Shown here in pieces: positions 24,315 to 32,995 of a stretch of DNA of 64,000 nt. How positions within the stretch are numbered: position 1 is the stretch's first letter; each line of letters starts with the position of its first letter. Location of the stretch: positions 1 through 64,000 of the forward strand of contig JACPPC010000013.1 of NCBI GenBank assembly GCA_016191225.1. The letters are read 5' to 3'. The translations under genes were made by a program, and so were the position numbers. The notes under the pieces are model-generated. The model ran no database searches, was not told the origin of the DNA, and was given only the letters and a program-made list of their open reading frames with translations. Source of the DNA: Gemmatimonadota bacterium (GTDB lineage Bacteria; Gemmatimonadota; Gemmatimonadetes; Gemmatimonadales; Gemmatimonadaceae).

Positions 24315-25394
24315 ATGTCCGTTTCCCGCCCCGATGCCCGGCAGCGCCTGCGCGACGCCGAGCGGTTCGCCACGGAGATCCTGCCGCGGGTGTCGCGCAC
24401 GTTCGCGATCAGCATCCGCTGGCTGCCGGGCCACCTCGGGCGGGCAGTGCTGGGGGCCTACCTGCTCTGCCGGATCGCCGACACGGTGGAGGACGACGCC
24501 AGTGCCGATGTCGCCCGCAAGGCGGAGCTGCTCGACGGGCTGCTGCTCTGCTTCGACGACGCGGCGGTGGCCGACGCGTACGACGCGCGGGTGACGGACA
24601 TTGCCGGCGACCCGGCGCACGTGGAGCTGCTGCGCAACACGAGCCGGGTGTTCGTGCTCTTCCGCTCGCTGCCGCTGGCGAGCCAGCGGCATGTGCGGCG
24701 CTGGGTGGGCGAGATGGTGCGCGGCATGAAGAAGTTCGTGCAGCTGTACCCGCGCGGGATCCGGATCGAGACGCTCGCCGAGTACAAGGAGTACTGCTAC
24801 TACGTGGCGGGGACGGTGGGGCTGCTGCTCACCGACCTCTGGCACGAGCACCGGCCGCTGACGATCGGGCGGGCGCGGTACGAGGCGTTGCGGGCCAAGT
24901 GCCGCGAGTTCGGCGAGGCGCTGCAGACGGTGAACATCCTCAAGGACATCGCCTGGGACGCCGAGCACGAGAACGCGATCTACATCCCGGGGCAGGCGTT
25001 GCGGGCGCAGGGGTCGAGCCACGAGCAGCTGCTGAGCGCGTCGCACCAGCGGGCGAACCACGTGGTGATCGCCGACTTCATCGCGCTGGCGAGTCGCGAC
25101 CTCGACGAGGCGCTCGAGTACACCCTCACGATCCCGCGGCGGGCGCTGGCGATCCGGGTGTTCTGCATTTTGCCGCTGCTGTTCGCCCACGCGACGCTGC
25201 GCGACCTGATGGCGAGCCGGGCGATGCTGCGCTCCGGAGGGCAGGTGAAGATCGCGCGGGCCGAGGTGAAGGCGCTGCTGCTGGTGGGCCCGCTGCTGAT
25301 CTGCTCCAACGCCGGGCTGCGGTGGCTGGTGGCGAAGGTGCAGGCCAAGCCGTTCACGCTCGGCGCCGAGGTGCCGGCGGCGCAGCCGGCGTAG
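24315..25394 (+). CDS. squalene/phytoene synthase family prenyltransferase
   Basis: The 359-aa enzyme (ATG 24315) carries both aspartate-rich motifs: LCRIADTVEDD (D56, D60, D61) and VNILKDIAWDAE (D211, D215), which bind diphosphate-Mg. The VSRTFAISIRWLP, YKEYCYYVAGTVG and YIPGQAL segments are also typical. The DTVEDD form and a hydrophobic C-terminal helix (LLLVGPLLICSNAGLRW) resemble squalene synthases more than phytoene synthases. It would condense two farnesyl (or geranylgeranyl) diphosphates for hopanoid or carotenoid synthesis. No partner enzyme is adjacent, so the product is open. Confidence 0.85.
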   Translation: MSVSRPDARQRLRDAERFATEILPRVSRTFAISIRWLPGHLGRAVLGAYLLCRIADTVEDDASADVARKAELLDGLLLCFDDAAVADAYDARVTDIAGDPAHVELLRNTSRVFVLFRSLPLASQRHVRRWVGEMVRGMKKFVQLYPRGIRIETLAEYKEYCYYVAGTVGLLLTDLWHEHRPLTIGRARYEALRAKCREFGEALQTVNILKDIAWDAEHENAIYIPGQALRAQGSSHEQLLSASHQRANHVVIADFIALASRDLDEALEYTLTIPRRALAIRVFCILPLLFAHATLRDLMASRAMLRSGGQVKIARAEVKALLLVGPLLICSNAGLRWLVAKVQAKPFTLGAEVPAAQPA

Positions 25395-25396
25395 GG

Positions 25397-26134
25397 TCAG
25401 CGCGCTCCCAGCGCATGGCGATACCGGTGCTGCTGAAGGAAGAGCGGCGCGGGGGGATGCGACTGAGGCATTCGGAATCGAGGCGGTCCCGCGAGCAACA
25501 CGCGGATTCCACGCCATGGGATGGGGTCACGCACGATCAACGATCCGTCGTCGTGCATTCCCCAGTAACCGTACTCGAACAGGGCGTCGTGAGGCTGGCA
25601 CAGGCACAAGCAGTTGTCCAGCCGCCCTCGCGCGTCGAAGTCATCTGCCCAGCGGACGACGTGGCTGGCCACGAGCAATTGGCGATCGCCGATGTCGCAG
25701 ACCGCACAGCAGCCAGCGTAGTTGCGCAGGGTGAGTTCATGCAGGCGCTGGTGGCCTCGCCGCCGACGCGCGAGCACGGTCTCCTCGGACACGTCGACCA
25801 CTCGTTCCCGCAAGCGGCCCGCGAGAATCGCGTCGTCGAGCTGTGCGTCGGTCAAGTCGGCGTAGTCAACGTCAATCAGCGGAGCCATCGCGTGCCATCG
25901 GTAGCTGCCGCTGCCCAGGAAGGCGACCTCGCCGCGGTCGCGCATCTGCTGCAGCTCCCGACTCAGGGTCTGTTCCGGCGTCTTGCCCCGGCTCTGAGTC
26001 CGCTCGACGATCGTGGCAAGTTCTCGCTCCAGCAGCTCGGATCGTGTGAAAACCGGATCCAAACGCCCGGCCGTCAGGCGCGCGATTGCCTCAGCAATGG
26101 CGTCGCTCCAGCGACTCGGGCGGGATCGAGTCAC
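25397..26134 (-). CDS. HNH endonuclease with N-terminal winged-helix-like domain
   Basis: The C-terminal half shows an HNH/zinc site: CCAVCDIGDRQLLVASHVVRW (CxxC and H), DNCLCLCQPHDALFEYGYWGM (N and second H). Before it is a putative DNA-binding region (FTRSELLERELATIVERTQSRGKTPEQTLSRELQQMRDRGEVAFLGSGSYRW). This combination is seen in standalone HNH restriction-type nucleases. GTG 26134 is chosen because sequence before it looks non-coding; ATG 26239 would add 35 low-complexity residues. No methylase gene is near. Confidence 0.75.
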   Translation of the reverse strand: MTRSRPSRWSDAIAEAIARLTAGRLDPVFTRSELLERELATIVERTQSRGKTPEQTLSRELQQMRDRGEVAFLGSGSYRWHAMAPLIDVDYADLTDAQLDDAILAGRLRERVVDVSEETVLARRRRGHQRLHELTLRNYAGCCAVCDIGDRQLLVASHVVRWADDFDARGRLDNCLCLCQPHDALFEYGYWGMHDDGSLIVRDPIPWRGIRVLLAGPPRFRMPQSHPPAPLFLQQHRYRHALGAR

Positions 26135-26237
26135 GACAGCGGTCGCCCAAGGTACCCTTGCCCGACCTTCGCCTGGGGCGAGCCGTTTTCCTGCCGGCGC
26201 ATGTGAAGTAAGATGCGGACATGAATCGGCTTCGGCC

Positions 26238-27977
26238 ATGACCCCATCATCGCACGGCGCGGCCGCTGGCTTTCGTGGGCAATTTCGCACCGACGACGCC
26301 GCGCGCGCGGCGTACAGCGAGGCCGCCGGCATTGGCCGCATCATGCCGCGCGCGGTGGCGGAGCCCCTCGATGGCGCCGACGTGGTGGCCCTCGTGCGCT
26401 GGGCGCACGAGGGGCGCGTCCCCCTGGTGCCCCGCGGGTCGGGGAGCTCGATGGCGGGGGGGGCGATCGGCGACGGGGTGATCGTGGACCTGACGCGCCT
26501 GGACCACGTGGGGCCGGTGGAGCGGTCGCTGTCGGGGGCACGACTCGCGAGGCCGGGACTCGCCACGGGCGCCGTGGCGCGATGCACCGCCGGCCCCGGC
26601 GCGCTGTGCGCGACGGTCGACGCGGCCGCGGCGGCGCTGGGGCTTCGCTTTCCGGTGGACCCGAGCTCGGGGGCGTATTGCACCGTGGGCGGCATGGCCG
26701 CCACGAACGCGGCCGGGCCCCACTCGATGCGCGCCGGGGCGATGCGGCGGTGGGTGATCGGGCTCGACTGCGTGTTCGACGACGGCAGCCGGGCGTGGAT
26801 CCGGCGCGGGGCGCCGCCGCCGGTGGAGGTGCCGGCGGTCTCGCGGTTGCTGGCATGGGCCGCCGAACACGCACGCACGCCCATGCCGGTGCGCGCCGGC
26901 GTGCGCAAGGAGAGCGGGGGCTACGCGCTCCCGGCGTGGCGCGAGTCGGGCGAGCTGGTGGACCTGCTGGTGGGGAGCGAGGGAACGCTGGCGCTGTTCG
27001 TGGGGCTCGAACTGGCGCTCGACGAGCGTCCGGTGCACACCGCCACCGTGCTCGCCGCCTTTGCGACGCTCGATGGGACGACGCGGGGGGCGGCGCTGGC
27101 CCGCACCGGCTGCGCCAGCGCCTGCGAGCTGCTCGACCGGACCTTTCTCGAGGTCGCGGAGGAGGGCCGGCTGTCGCTCGCCATTCCCCCCGGAAGCGAG
27201 GCGGTGCTGCTCGCCGAGGTGGAGGTGCACGACGCCGGGGACATGCCGGCGAGCGCCGGCGGGCTGGCACAGCGCTTTCGCGACGCCGGCGCGACGATGG
27301 TGGTCGAGGCGCTCAGGCCGGCGGACGAGCATGCCCTGTGGGCGTTGCGCCATGCCGCGAGCCCGATCCTGGCCCGGCTCGACCCGTCGCTGGCGAGCAT
27401 GCAGTTCATCGAGGACGGTTGCGTGCCACCGGAGCGGCTGGGGGAGTACGTGCGCGGGGTGCGCGAGGCGCTCGCGCGCCACGGCACGCGGGGGGTGATC
27501 TTCGGCCACGCGGGGGATGCGCACGTGCACGTGAACCCGCTGGTGGACCTGCGGCGCCCCGGCTGGCGCGACACCGTGGTTGCGCTGCTGGCGGAGGTGG
27601 TGTCGCTCACGCGGCGGCTGGGGGGTACACTCGCCGGCGAGCACGGCGACGGCCGCCTGCGGGCCCCGCTCACCGCGGCCTCCTGGCCCGCTGACGCCGC
27701 GGCGCTGTTCGCCGGTGTAAAGGCCGCCGCCGATCCCGCCGGCATCCTGAATCCGGGCACGATCGTGCCGCTCGCCGGGCAGCAGGCGATCGAGGCGGTG
27801 AAGTACGACCCGTCGCTCCCCGCGCTCCCGGCGGCCGCGCGCGCCGCCCTCGACCGTGTGGCCATGGGGCGGGCGTATGCCACGTCGCGCCTCGCCCTCG
27901 TGGACGATCCCGCCGCCGCGGCGGAGCCCGCGGCGGCGGGCGTCACGCGCATGGACGACACGAGCGCGGCTTTCTAG
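26238..27977 (+). CDS. FAD-linked oxidase (GlcD/D-lactate dehydrogenase family)
   Basis: The 579-aa protein has the PCMH-type FAD domain in its first half (VALVRWAHEGRVPLVPRGSGSSMAGGAIGDGVIVDLTRL; PVDPSSGAYCTVGGMAATNAAG) and the GlcD-type C-terminal domain (FGHAGDAHVHVNPLVDL, GGTLAGEHGDGRLRAPL, DPAGILNPGTIVP). It should oxidise a 2-hydroxy acid such as glycolate or D-lactate. It has no Fe-S subunit fused, and no glcE/F genes adjoin. The start overlaps the divergent HNH upstream region. Confidence 0.88.
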   Translation: MTPSSHGAAAGFRGQFRTDDAARAAYSEAAGIGRIMPRAVAEPLDGADVVALVRWAHEGRVPLVPRGSGSSMAGGAIGDGVIVDLTRLDHVGPVERSLSGARLARPGLATGAVARCTAGPGALCATVDAAAAALGLRFPVDPSSGAYCTVGGMAATNAAGPHSMRAGAMRRWVIGLDCVFDDGSRAWIRRGAPPPVEVPAVSRLLAWAAEHARTPMPVRAGVRKESGGYALPAWRESGELVDLLVGSEGTLALFVGLELALDERPVHTATVLAAFATLDGTTRGAALARTGCASACELLDRTFLEVAEEGRLSLAIPPGSEAVLLAEVEVHDAGDMPASAGGLAQRFRDAGATMVVEALRPADEHALWALRHAASPILARLDPSLASMQFIEDGCVPPERLGEYVRGVREALARHGTRGVIFGHAGDAHVHVNPLVDLRRPGWRDTVVALLAEVVSLTRRLGGTLAGEHGDGRLRAPLTAASWPADAAALFAGVKAAADPAGILNPGTIVPLAGQQAIEAVKYDPSLPALPAAARAALDRVAMGRAYATSRLALVDDPAAAAEPAAAGVTRMDDTSAAF

Positions 27978-28083
27978 CTTTCGCGGGCCGTGGCGAACGG
28001 CGGCCGATGCACGCCGTCAACCGGACGTCGTCCCGCGCCATTTTCGCGCCGTCCCGCTCGCATTCTTCCTCCCCCCGCGCGCC

Positions 28084-28833
28084 GTGTTCCACACCGAACC
28101 GAAGGTCACCGTCCTCGCCCGGCCGCAGTTCACCGAGCCGGGCCACCTGGCCGTGCACCGGATGGGCGAGAGCACCGATGGCGAGCGCCTCGCCGAGTTC
28201 GCGGGGCGGCTCTGCTACATGAGCCAGCGCAACCCGGCCAACCGGGCCACGCGCGAGTACCTGGAGAACATCAAGAAGCAGGGGCATGGCTCGGTGCTCG
28301 AGCACGCCACCTACTCGCTGCTGCTCGAGGGGGTGAGCCGGTCGCTGACCCACGAGCTGGTGCGGCACCGGGCAGGATTTGCCTACTCGCAGCTGTCGCA
28401 GCGCTACGTGGACGAGTCGGAGGCCCACTTCGTGGTTCCGCCGGCGATCATTGGCGACGAGGCGCTCGAGGGGGCATGGAAGGCCCAGATGCTGTCGGCG
28501 CAGGCGACGTACGTGGCCCTCGTGGACCAGCTGATGAGCCGCTATGGCTGGGTGGCCGACAAGATCCACCGCCGCAAGATGGCCCGCGAGGCGGCGCGCG
28601 GGGTGCTCCCCAACAGCACCGAGACCAAGATCGTCGTCACCGCCAACGCCCGGGCCTGGCGCACGATGCTGGAGCTGCGTTCGAGCGAGGGGGCCGAGCA
28701 GGAGATCCGCCGCTGCGCGATCGCGGTCCTGCGCGTGCTCACCGCCGAAGCGCCGGGCTTCTTCTCGGACTTCGAGGTCTACCAGGCCGATGACCGCCGC
28801 GAGGCCGCGCGCATCTCGTACCACAAGGTCTGA
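28084..28833 (+). CDS. thyX: flavin-dependent thymidylate synthase ThyX
   Basis: From GTG 28084 the protein is 249 aa. The ThyX motif is present as RHRAGFAYSQLSQRY, close to the RHRHFSYSQLSQRY of mycobacterial enzymes but one residue longer before the catalytic Ser. Other family blocks: GHGSVLEHATYSLLLEGVSRSLTHELVRHR and ARGVLPNSTETKIVVTANARAWRTMLELR. It makes dTMP from dUMP using FAD and methylene-tetrahydrofolate. No thyA is in this window. Confidence 0.93.
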   Translation: MFHTEPKVTVLARPQFTEPGHLAVHRMGESTDGERLAEFAGRLCYMSQRNPANRATREYLENIKKQGHGSVLEHATYSLLLEGVSRSLTHELVRHRAGFAYSQLSQRYVDESEAHFVVPPAIIGDEALEGAWKAQMLSAQATYVALVDQLMSRYGWVADKIHRRKMAREAARGVLPNSTETKIVVTANARAWRTMLELRSSEGAEQEIRRCAIAVLRVLTAEAPGFFSDFEVYQADDRREAARISYHKV

Positions 28834-28906
28834 GCGCGTCCCAGGGGCGCGGCGGCGCGTCCAATGCCGCCGCATCGCACGCACCACGCATCGCCGATCG
28901 CAGGCA

Positions 28907-28947
28907 TTGACGAAGTCGCTCGCGAATGATCGTTGCGCGTTCGTCAA
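28907..28947 (+). promoter_or_regulatory. inverted repeat upstream of the ATP-grasp/KamA cluster
   Basis: TTGACGAA (28907-28914) and its exact complement TTCGTCAA (28940-28947) are 25 bases apart, about 70 bases before the first cluster gene. It could be an operator for a dimeric regulator. The left arm also reads as a -35 (TTGACG), but a good -10 is not visible. Confidence 0.35.
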
Positions 28948-29018
28948 GGTGTTCTTACTGTTCACATCGTTCGCATGAGGACGTTGGGCAGGCCACGTCA
29001 CACTCGCTCCGGGGCGAC

Positions 29019-30143
29019 ATGACGCGCATCGGTTTTGCGTACAACCAGCGGCCGCAGCCGCTGGCGAGCATGGGGGCCGGCGCGCGCGACGACGCCGGCG
29101 TGGCGGATCCGGCCGGCGACGCGGAGCGCGCGAGCCTGGCCTCGCTGGCGCTGGCCCCCGAGGCCGACGACGAATACGCGGAGTGGGACGTTCCCGAGAC
29201 GATCGATGCCGTGGAGCGCGCGCTGTCCGCGCTCGGCACGGTGATCCGCCTCGAGGCCACCGAGGACTTCTCCGAGCGGCTGCGCGCCGAGCGCCCCGAC
29301 ATCGTGTTCAACATGGCCGAGGGGCTGAACGGGGTGAACCGCGAGGCGCACGTGCCGGCGATCTGCGAGTTCGTCGGCATTCCGTACACGGCGAGCGACC
29401 CGTTCACCTGCGCCCTCTGCCTCGACAAGGCGCGCACCAAGGAAGTGCTGCAGGCCCACGGCGTGCGCACCGCCCCCTGGGTGCTGGTGCGCACCAGGGC
29501 CGACATCCGGATCGCCTCCGACGTGCTCACCTTCCCGGTGTTCGTGAAGCCGCTGCACGAGGGCTCGAGCAAGGGGATCACCGAGCGGAACTACTGCCGG
29601 ACCCCGGCCGAGCTCCGCGAGACCTGCACCTTCCTGCTGGCGCGCTACCGGCAGCCGGTGCTCGCGGAGACCTACCTGCCGGGGCACGAGTTCACCGCCG
29701 CCGTGCTGGGGAACGGCAAGCGGGCGCGCGTCCTCCCCGTGGTGCGCCTCAAGTTCGACTCGCTCCCCGAGGGGGCGCTTCCGATCTACGGCTTCGAGGC
29801 CAAGTGGGTGTGGGACGGCGACGGCACGACCCTCGACCTCTACGAGTGCCCGGCGCAGGTGGACGCCAAGCTTGCGCGCGAGCTCGAGCGGGTGACGCTG
29901 TCGGCCTTTCGCGCCACCGGCTGCCGCGACTGGGCGCGGGTGGACCTGCGCCTCGACGCCGATGGTGTGCCCCACGTGGTGGAGGTCAACCCGCTGCCGG
30001 GCGTCCTCCCCAATCCCGCCGACAACTCGTGCCTGCCGATGGCGGCGCGGACCGCGGGGCTCAGCTACGACGAGCTGATCCAGGGGTGCGTGCGCACCGC
30101 CGCCGAGCGCCTCGGCATCGCCCTCGGGCGGGGGGCGGCGTGA
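29019..30143 (+). CDS. D-Ala-D-Ala ligase-like ATP-grasp enzyme 1
   Basis: The 374-aa protein has an ATP-grasp fold: IVFNMAEGLNGVNREAHVPAICEFVGIPYTASDP (D-Ala ligase-type loop with E101), FPVFVKPLHEGSSKGI (ATP-binding Lys and glycine loop), RVDLRLDADGVPHVVEVNPLPG (Mg ligands). Residues 15-60 form an unusual acidic, Ala-rich insert absent from true Ddl. It should ligate an amino acid carboxylate to an amine via an acyl phosphate. Together with a second ligase, a GNAT and lysine 2,3-aminomutase in one operon, it is more likely a peptide- or pseudopeptide-forming enzyme than the cell-wall Ddl. Confidence 0.82.
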   Translation: MTRIGFAYNQRPQPLASMGAGARDDAGVADPAGDAERASLASLALAPEADDEYAEWDVPETIDAVERALSALGTVIRLEATEDFSERLRAERPDIVFNMAEGLNGVNREAHVPAICEFVGIPYTASDPFTCALCLDKARTKEVLQAHGVRTAPWVLVRTRADIRIASDVLTFPVFVKPLHEGSSKGITERNYCRTPAELRETCTFLLARYRQPVLAETYLPGHEFTAAVLGNGKRARVLPVVRLKFDSLPEGALPIYGFEAKWVWDGDGTTLDLYECPAQVDAKLARELERVTLSAFRATGCRDWARVDLRLDADGVPHVVEVNPLPGVLPNPADNSCLPMAARTAGLSYDELIQGCVRTAAERLGIALGRGAA

Positions 30144-30168
30144 GCGCCGGAGCATGCGGGAGCGGCGC

Positions 30169-31251
30169 ATGAGCCATCGCCGCCGCGGCCACAAGGTCGC
30201 GCTGATGTTCGACGGCATGTCGGCCCTCGGGCCGTCGCCCGACCTGGCGATCCTCGACTCGGTGGAGGCGATCGAGAAGTCGCTCGTCGCGCTCGGGCAC
30301 CGCGTGGAGCGCGTGCCGGTGGACCCCGAGGCGCGCTGGGTCGAGCGGATGCGCCGGGCCAAGTTCGACGTCGCCTTCAACATGTGCGAGGGAATCAACG
30401 GCGTGTCGGAGCTCGAGCTGCCGTCGATCGGCGCCCTCGAGCTGCTGGGCGTGCCGTACACGGGCGCCAGCTCGCTGACCACCGGGCTCTGCCTGCGGAA
30501 GTACCTGATGAATACCGTGGCCGAGCGGGCCGGCGTGCCCGTGCCGGCCTGGGCGGTGTCGCGGGCCGGCGAGCCGGTGCCCGCCGTCGGCTTCCCGGCC
30601 ATCTGCAAGCCGGCCAACGAGGACGCCTCGCTGGGCGTCGAACAGCGCTCGGTGGTGCGCTCGGCGCGCGCCCTCCAGGCCCGGCTGCGCGACATGCACA
30701 CGCTGTGGGACGAGATCATCGTGCAGCGGTTCGTCGACGGCCGCGAGGTGAACGTGGGGATCGTCGGCGACGAGGTGCTGCCGCTGTCCGAGATCGACTT
30801 CGGCGGGATGCCCACGGGGTACTGGCGGATCGTGACCTACAACGCCAAGTGGACGACGGGATCGGAGGAGGACGCGGGAACGCAGCCGCAGTGCCCCGCG
30901 CACCTGTCGCCGGACATGGCGGAGGAGATCCGGCGCATCGCCCGCACCGCGTGGCGCGCGGTGGGGGGCGACGGCTACGGCCGCGTGGACCTGCGCATCG
31001 ACGCGCACGGCCGGCCCTGGCTGCTCGAGGTGAATTCGAACCCCGACATCGCCCCCGACGCCGGACTGGCGCGGATGGCACGGGCGGCGGGAATGGACTA
31101 CACGGCGCTGATCGGGCGGGTGCTCGACGAGGCGTTCCGGCGCAAGCCGTTGCTGCAGCCGGAGCGGTGGTACGACGCGGCGCGGCTGTCGGGGGTGAAG
31201 CTCGACGCGGCCGATGCCGCCGAGGCCCGCGCGGCCGCCGGCGATCGCTGA
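30169..31251 (+). CDS. D-Ala-D-Ala ligase-like ATP-grasp enzyme 2
   Basis: The 360-aa protein is a divergent paralogue of the preceding ligase: VAFNMCEGINGVSELELPSIGALELLGVPYTGASS, FPAICKPANEDASLGV, GRVDLRIDAHGRPWLLEVNSNPD. The ATP loop ANEDASLG lacks the extra glycines of enzyme 1, hinting at a different substrate. ATG 30169 is favoured because GGGAG lies 6 bases upstream; ATG 30154 is also possible. Twenty-five bases separate it from enzyme 1. The last 40 residues extend beyond the usual fold. Confidence 0.82.
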   Translation: MSHRRRGHKVALMFDGMSALGPSPDLAILDSVEAIEKSLVALGHRVERVPVDPEARWVERMRRAKFDVAFNMCEGINGVSELELPSIGALELLGVPYTGASSLTTGLCLRKYLMNTVAERAGVPVPAWAVSRAGEPVPAVGFPAICKPANEDASLGVEQRSVVRSARALQARLRDMHTLWDEIIVQRFVDGREVNVGIVGDEVLPLSEIDFGGMPTGYWRIVTYNAKWTTGSEEDAGTQPQCPAHLSPDMAEEIRRIARTAWRAVGGDGYGRVDLRIDAHGRPWLLEVNSNPDIAPDAGLARMARAAGMDYTALIGRVLDEAFRRKPLLQPERWYDAARLSGVKLDAADAAEARAAAGDR

Positions 31252-31299
31252 GCGCGCGGCGCCGGGGGCGATGGCGGCCGTGCAGCGAGGGTGACTGGC

Positions 31300-31842
31300 A
31301 TGGAGCTGGCCCCGCTGGCGCCGGGGGACCGGGGAGCGCTCGCCGCGCTGGTGGCGGCAACGGGGGTGTTTCGCGAGGCGGAGGTGGCGGTCGCGGTCGA
31401 GTTGTTCGACGAGGCGTTCGCGCCCGGCGGAGGGGGCGGGACCGACGATACCGGGTACGCCTTCGTGGGCGCCTTCGAGGGCACCGGCGCGGCACGGCGG
31501 CTCACCGGCTACGCCTGCTGGGGCCGGACGCCGGGAACGCGCGGGACATTCGACCTGTACTGGCTCGCCGTCGACCCCGCGCGGCAGGGGACGGGGATCG
31601 GGGCGGCGCTGGTGCGCGAGGTCGAGGGGCGGGTGGCGGCGAGCGGGGGCCGCCTGCTGGTGATCGAGGCGTCGGGGCGCCCGGAGCATGCGGGGGTGCG
31701 GCGCTTCTATGAAAGGGCAGGGAGCAGGGCGGCGGCGACGGTGACGGACTTCTACGCACCGGACGACGACCGGGTGATCTACACGATGCGCGTTGGCGCC
31801 ACGCGGGCCGGCGGGACCACTCGAGGGAGCGACGGGGCATGA
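31300..31842 (+). CDS. GNAT-family N-acetyltransferase
   Basis: The 180-aa enzyme has the acetyl-CoA loop DPARQGTGIGAALVREVEGRV and LYWLAVDP before it, then the substrate side GVRRFYERAGSRAAATVTDFYAPDDDRVIYTMRV. ATG 31300 has a GAGGG 8 bases upstream. Its last four bases (ATGA) contain the start of the aminomutase gene. In ablA-ablB systems a GNAT acetylates beta-lysine made by the neighbouring aminomutase; this protein is shorter than AblB, so the same activity is only a hypothesis. Confidence 0.82.
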   Translation: MELAPLAPGDRGALAALVAATGVFREAEVAVAVELFDEAFAPGGGGGTDDTGYAFVGAFEGTGAARRLTGYACWGRTPGTRGTFDLYWLAVDPARQGTGIGAALVREVEGRVAASGGRLLVIEASGRPEHAGVRRFYERAGSRAAATVTDFYAPDDDRVIYTMRVGATRAGGTTRGSDGA

Positions 31843-32993
31843 GCGACTGGCAGGCACGACTGCGGACGGGCAGCATCGACTCGCTGGAGGCGCTGGCGGC
31901 GAAGTTCGGCGAGGGCGAGATCGACGTGGAGGCGCTGCGCCCCGCCTTCGACAACTTCCAGGTGCGGCTCACCCCGGAAGTGATCGACCTGATCGAGGCC
32001 CCCGGCGACCCGATCTGGAACCAGTATGTGCCGACGGTGCAGGAGCTGGTGATCGAGGACGGGATGATCGACTCGCTGGGAGAGGACGAGGACAGCCCGG
32101 TGCCGAACATCACCCATCGTTACCCCGACCGCGTGCTCTTCCTGGTGAGCCCGGTGTGCGCCAGCTACTGCCGGTTCTGCACCCGGCGCCGCAAGGTCGG
32201 CGACCCGGACAAGATCCCGCTCAACCAGTACGACTCGGCGTTCGCCTACATCCGCGCCCACCCCGAGGTGCGCGACGTGGTGCTGAGCGGCGGCGACCCG
32301 ATGATGCTGAGCGACCGCCGGCTGGAGTACATCTTCCAGAGGCTGCGCGAAATCCCGCACGTGGAGATCATCCGCATCGGGAGCCGCATCACCGCCCACC
32401 TCCCGGAGCGGGTGACGCCGGAGTTCTGCGAGATGGTGCAGAAGTACCACCCGATCTTCATGAACACGCACTTCAACCACGCCAGCGAGCTGACACCGGC
32501 GACGGTGGCGGCCCTCGACCGGTTGAGCAAGGCCGGGCTGTCGCTCGGCAACCACACCGTGCTGCTCAAGGGCGTGAACGACGACGCGGTCGTGATGAAG
32601 GAGCTCGTGCACGCACTGCTCAAGGCCCGCGTGCGCCCCTACTACCTTTACATGGCCGACCAGGTGGCGGGGGCCGAGCACTTCCGCACGCGGGTGGAGA
32701 AGGGACTCGAGATCATCCGGCAGCTGCGCGGCTGGACGAGCGGCATGGGCGTTCCCCACTTCGTGATCGACTCCCCCGGGGGCGGTGGCAAGGTGCCCCT
32801 CCTTCCCGAGTACGTGGAGAGCATTTCCGAGCACGAAGTGGTGTTCCGCAACTACGAGGGCAAGCGGTACACCTACAAGCAGCCCCGCCAGCCGATCACC
32901 TCCCCCGAGGCCGACGTGGTGCCGATCAGTGCTCGCAACGAGTCACCGGCGCGAAAGGCCCCCCGCAGGGCGACGCGCAAGTCGGCGGGCTGA
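31839..32993 (+). CDS. kamA: radical-SAM lysine 2,3-aminomutase (KamA family)
   Basis: The 384-aa enzyme has the radical-SAM cluster CASYCRFC (C107, C111, C114), LSGGDPMMLSD, and the PLP lysine in DSPGGGGKVPLLP (K318). The two Asp residues that hold the lysine side chain in the Clostridium enzyme (D293, D330) have counterparts D274 (YMADQVAGAEHFRT) and D311, so L-lysine is the expected substrate and L-beta-lysine the product. It is shorter than the clostridial enzyme (about 416 aa). ATGA overlap with the GNAT gene. EF-P modification (EpmB) is less likely, as no epmA/efp is adjacent. Confidence 0.9.
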   Translation: MSDWQARLRTGSIDSLEALAAKFGEGEIDVEALRPAFDNFQVRLTPEVIDLIEAPGDPIWNQYVPTVQELVIEDGMIDSLGEDEDSPVPNITHRYPDRVLFLVSPVCASYCRFCTRRRKVGDPDKIPLNQYDSAFAYIRAHPEVRDVVLSGGDPMMLSDRRLEYIFQRLREIPHVEIIRIGSRITAHLPERVTPEFCEMVQKYHPIFMNTHFNHASELTPATVAALDRLSKAGLSLGNHTVLLKGVNDDAVVMKELVHALLKARVRPYYLYMADQVAGAEHFRTRVEKGLEIIRQLRGWTSGMGVPHFVIDSPGGGGKVPLLPEYVESISEHEVVFRNYEGKRYTYKQPRQPITSPEADVVPISARNESPARKAPRRATRKSAG

Positions 32994-32995
32994 CC

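Noticed and set aside
28375..28430. ThyX motif with one extra residue before the catalytic Ser
   Set aside because: Similar RHRxxxxxSQLSQRY forms occur in other ThyX proteins as far as I recall, so I do not count it as novel.
29019..31251. Housekeeping D-Ala-D-Ala ligase pair for cell-wall synthesis
   Set aside because: Both sequences are divergent, one has a large insert, and the operon with KamA and GNAT points to another product. Not excluded, but less likely.
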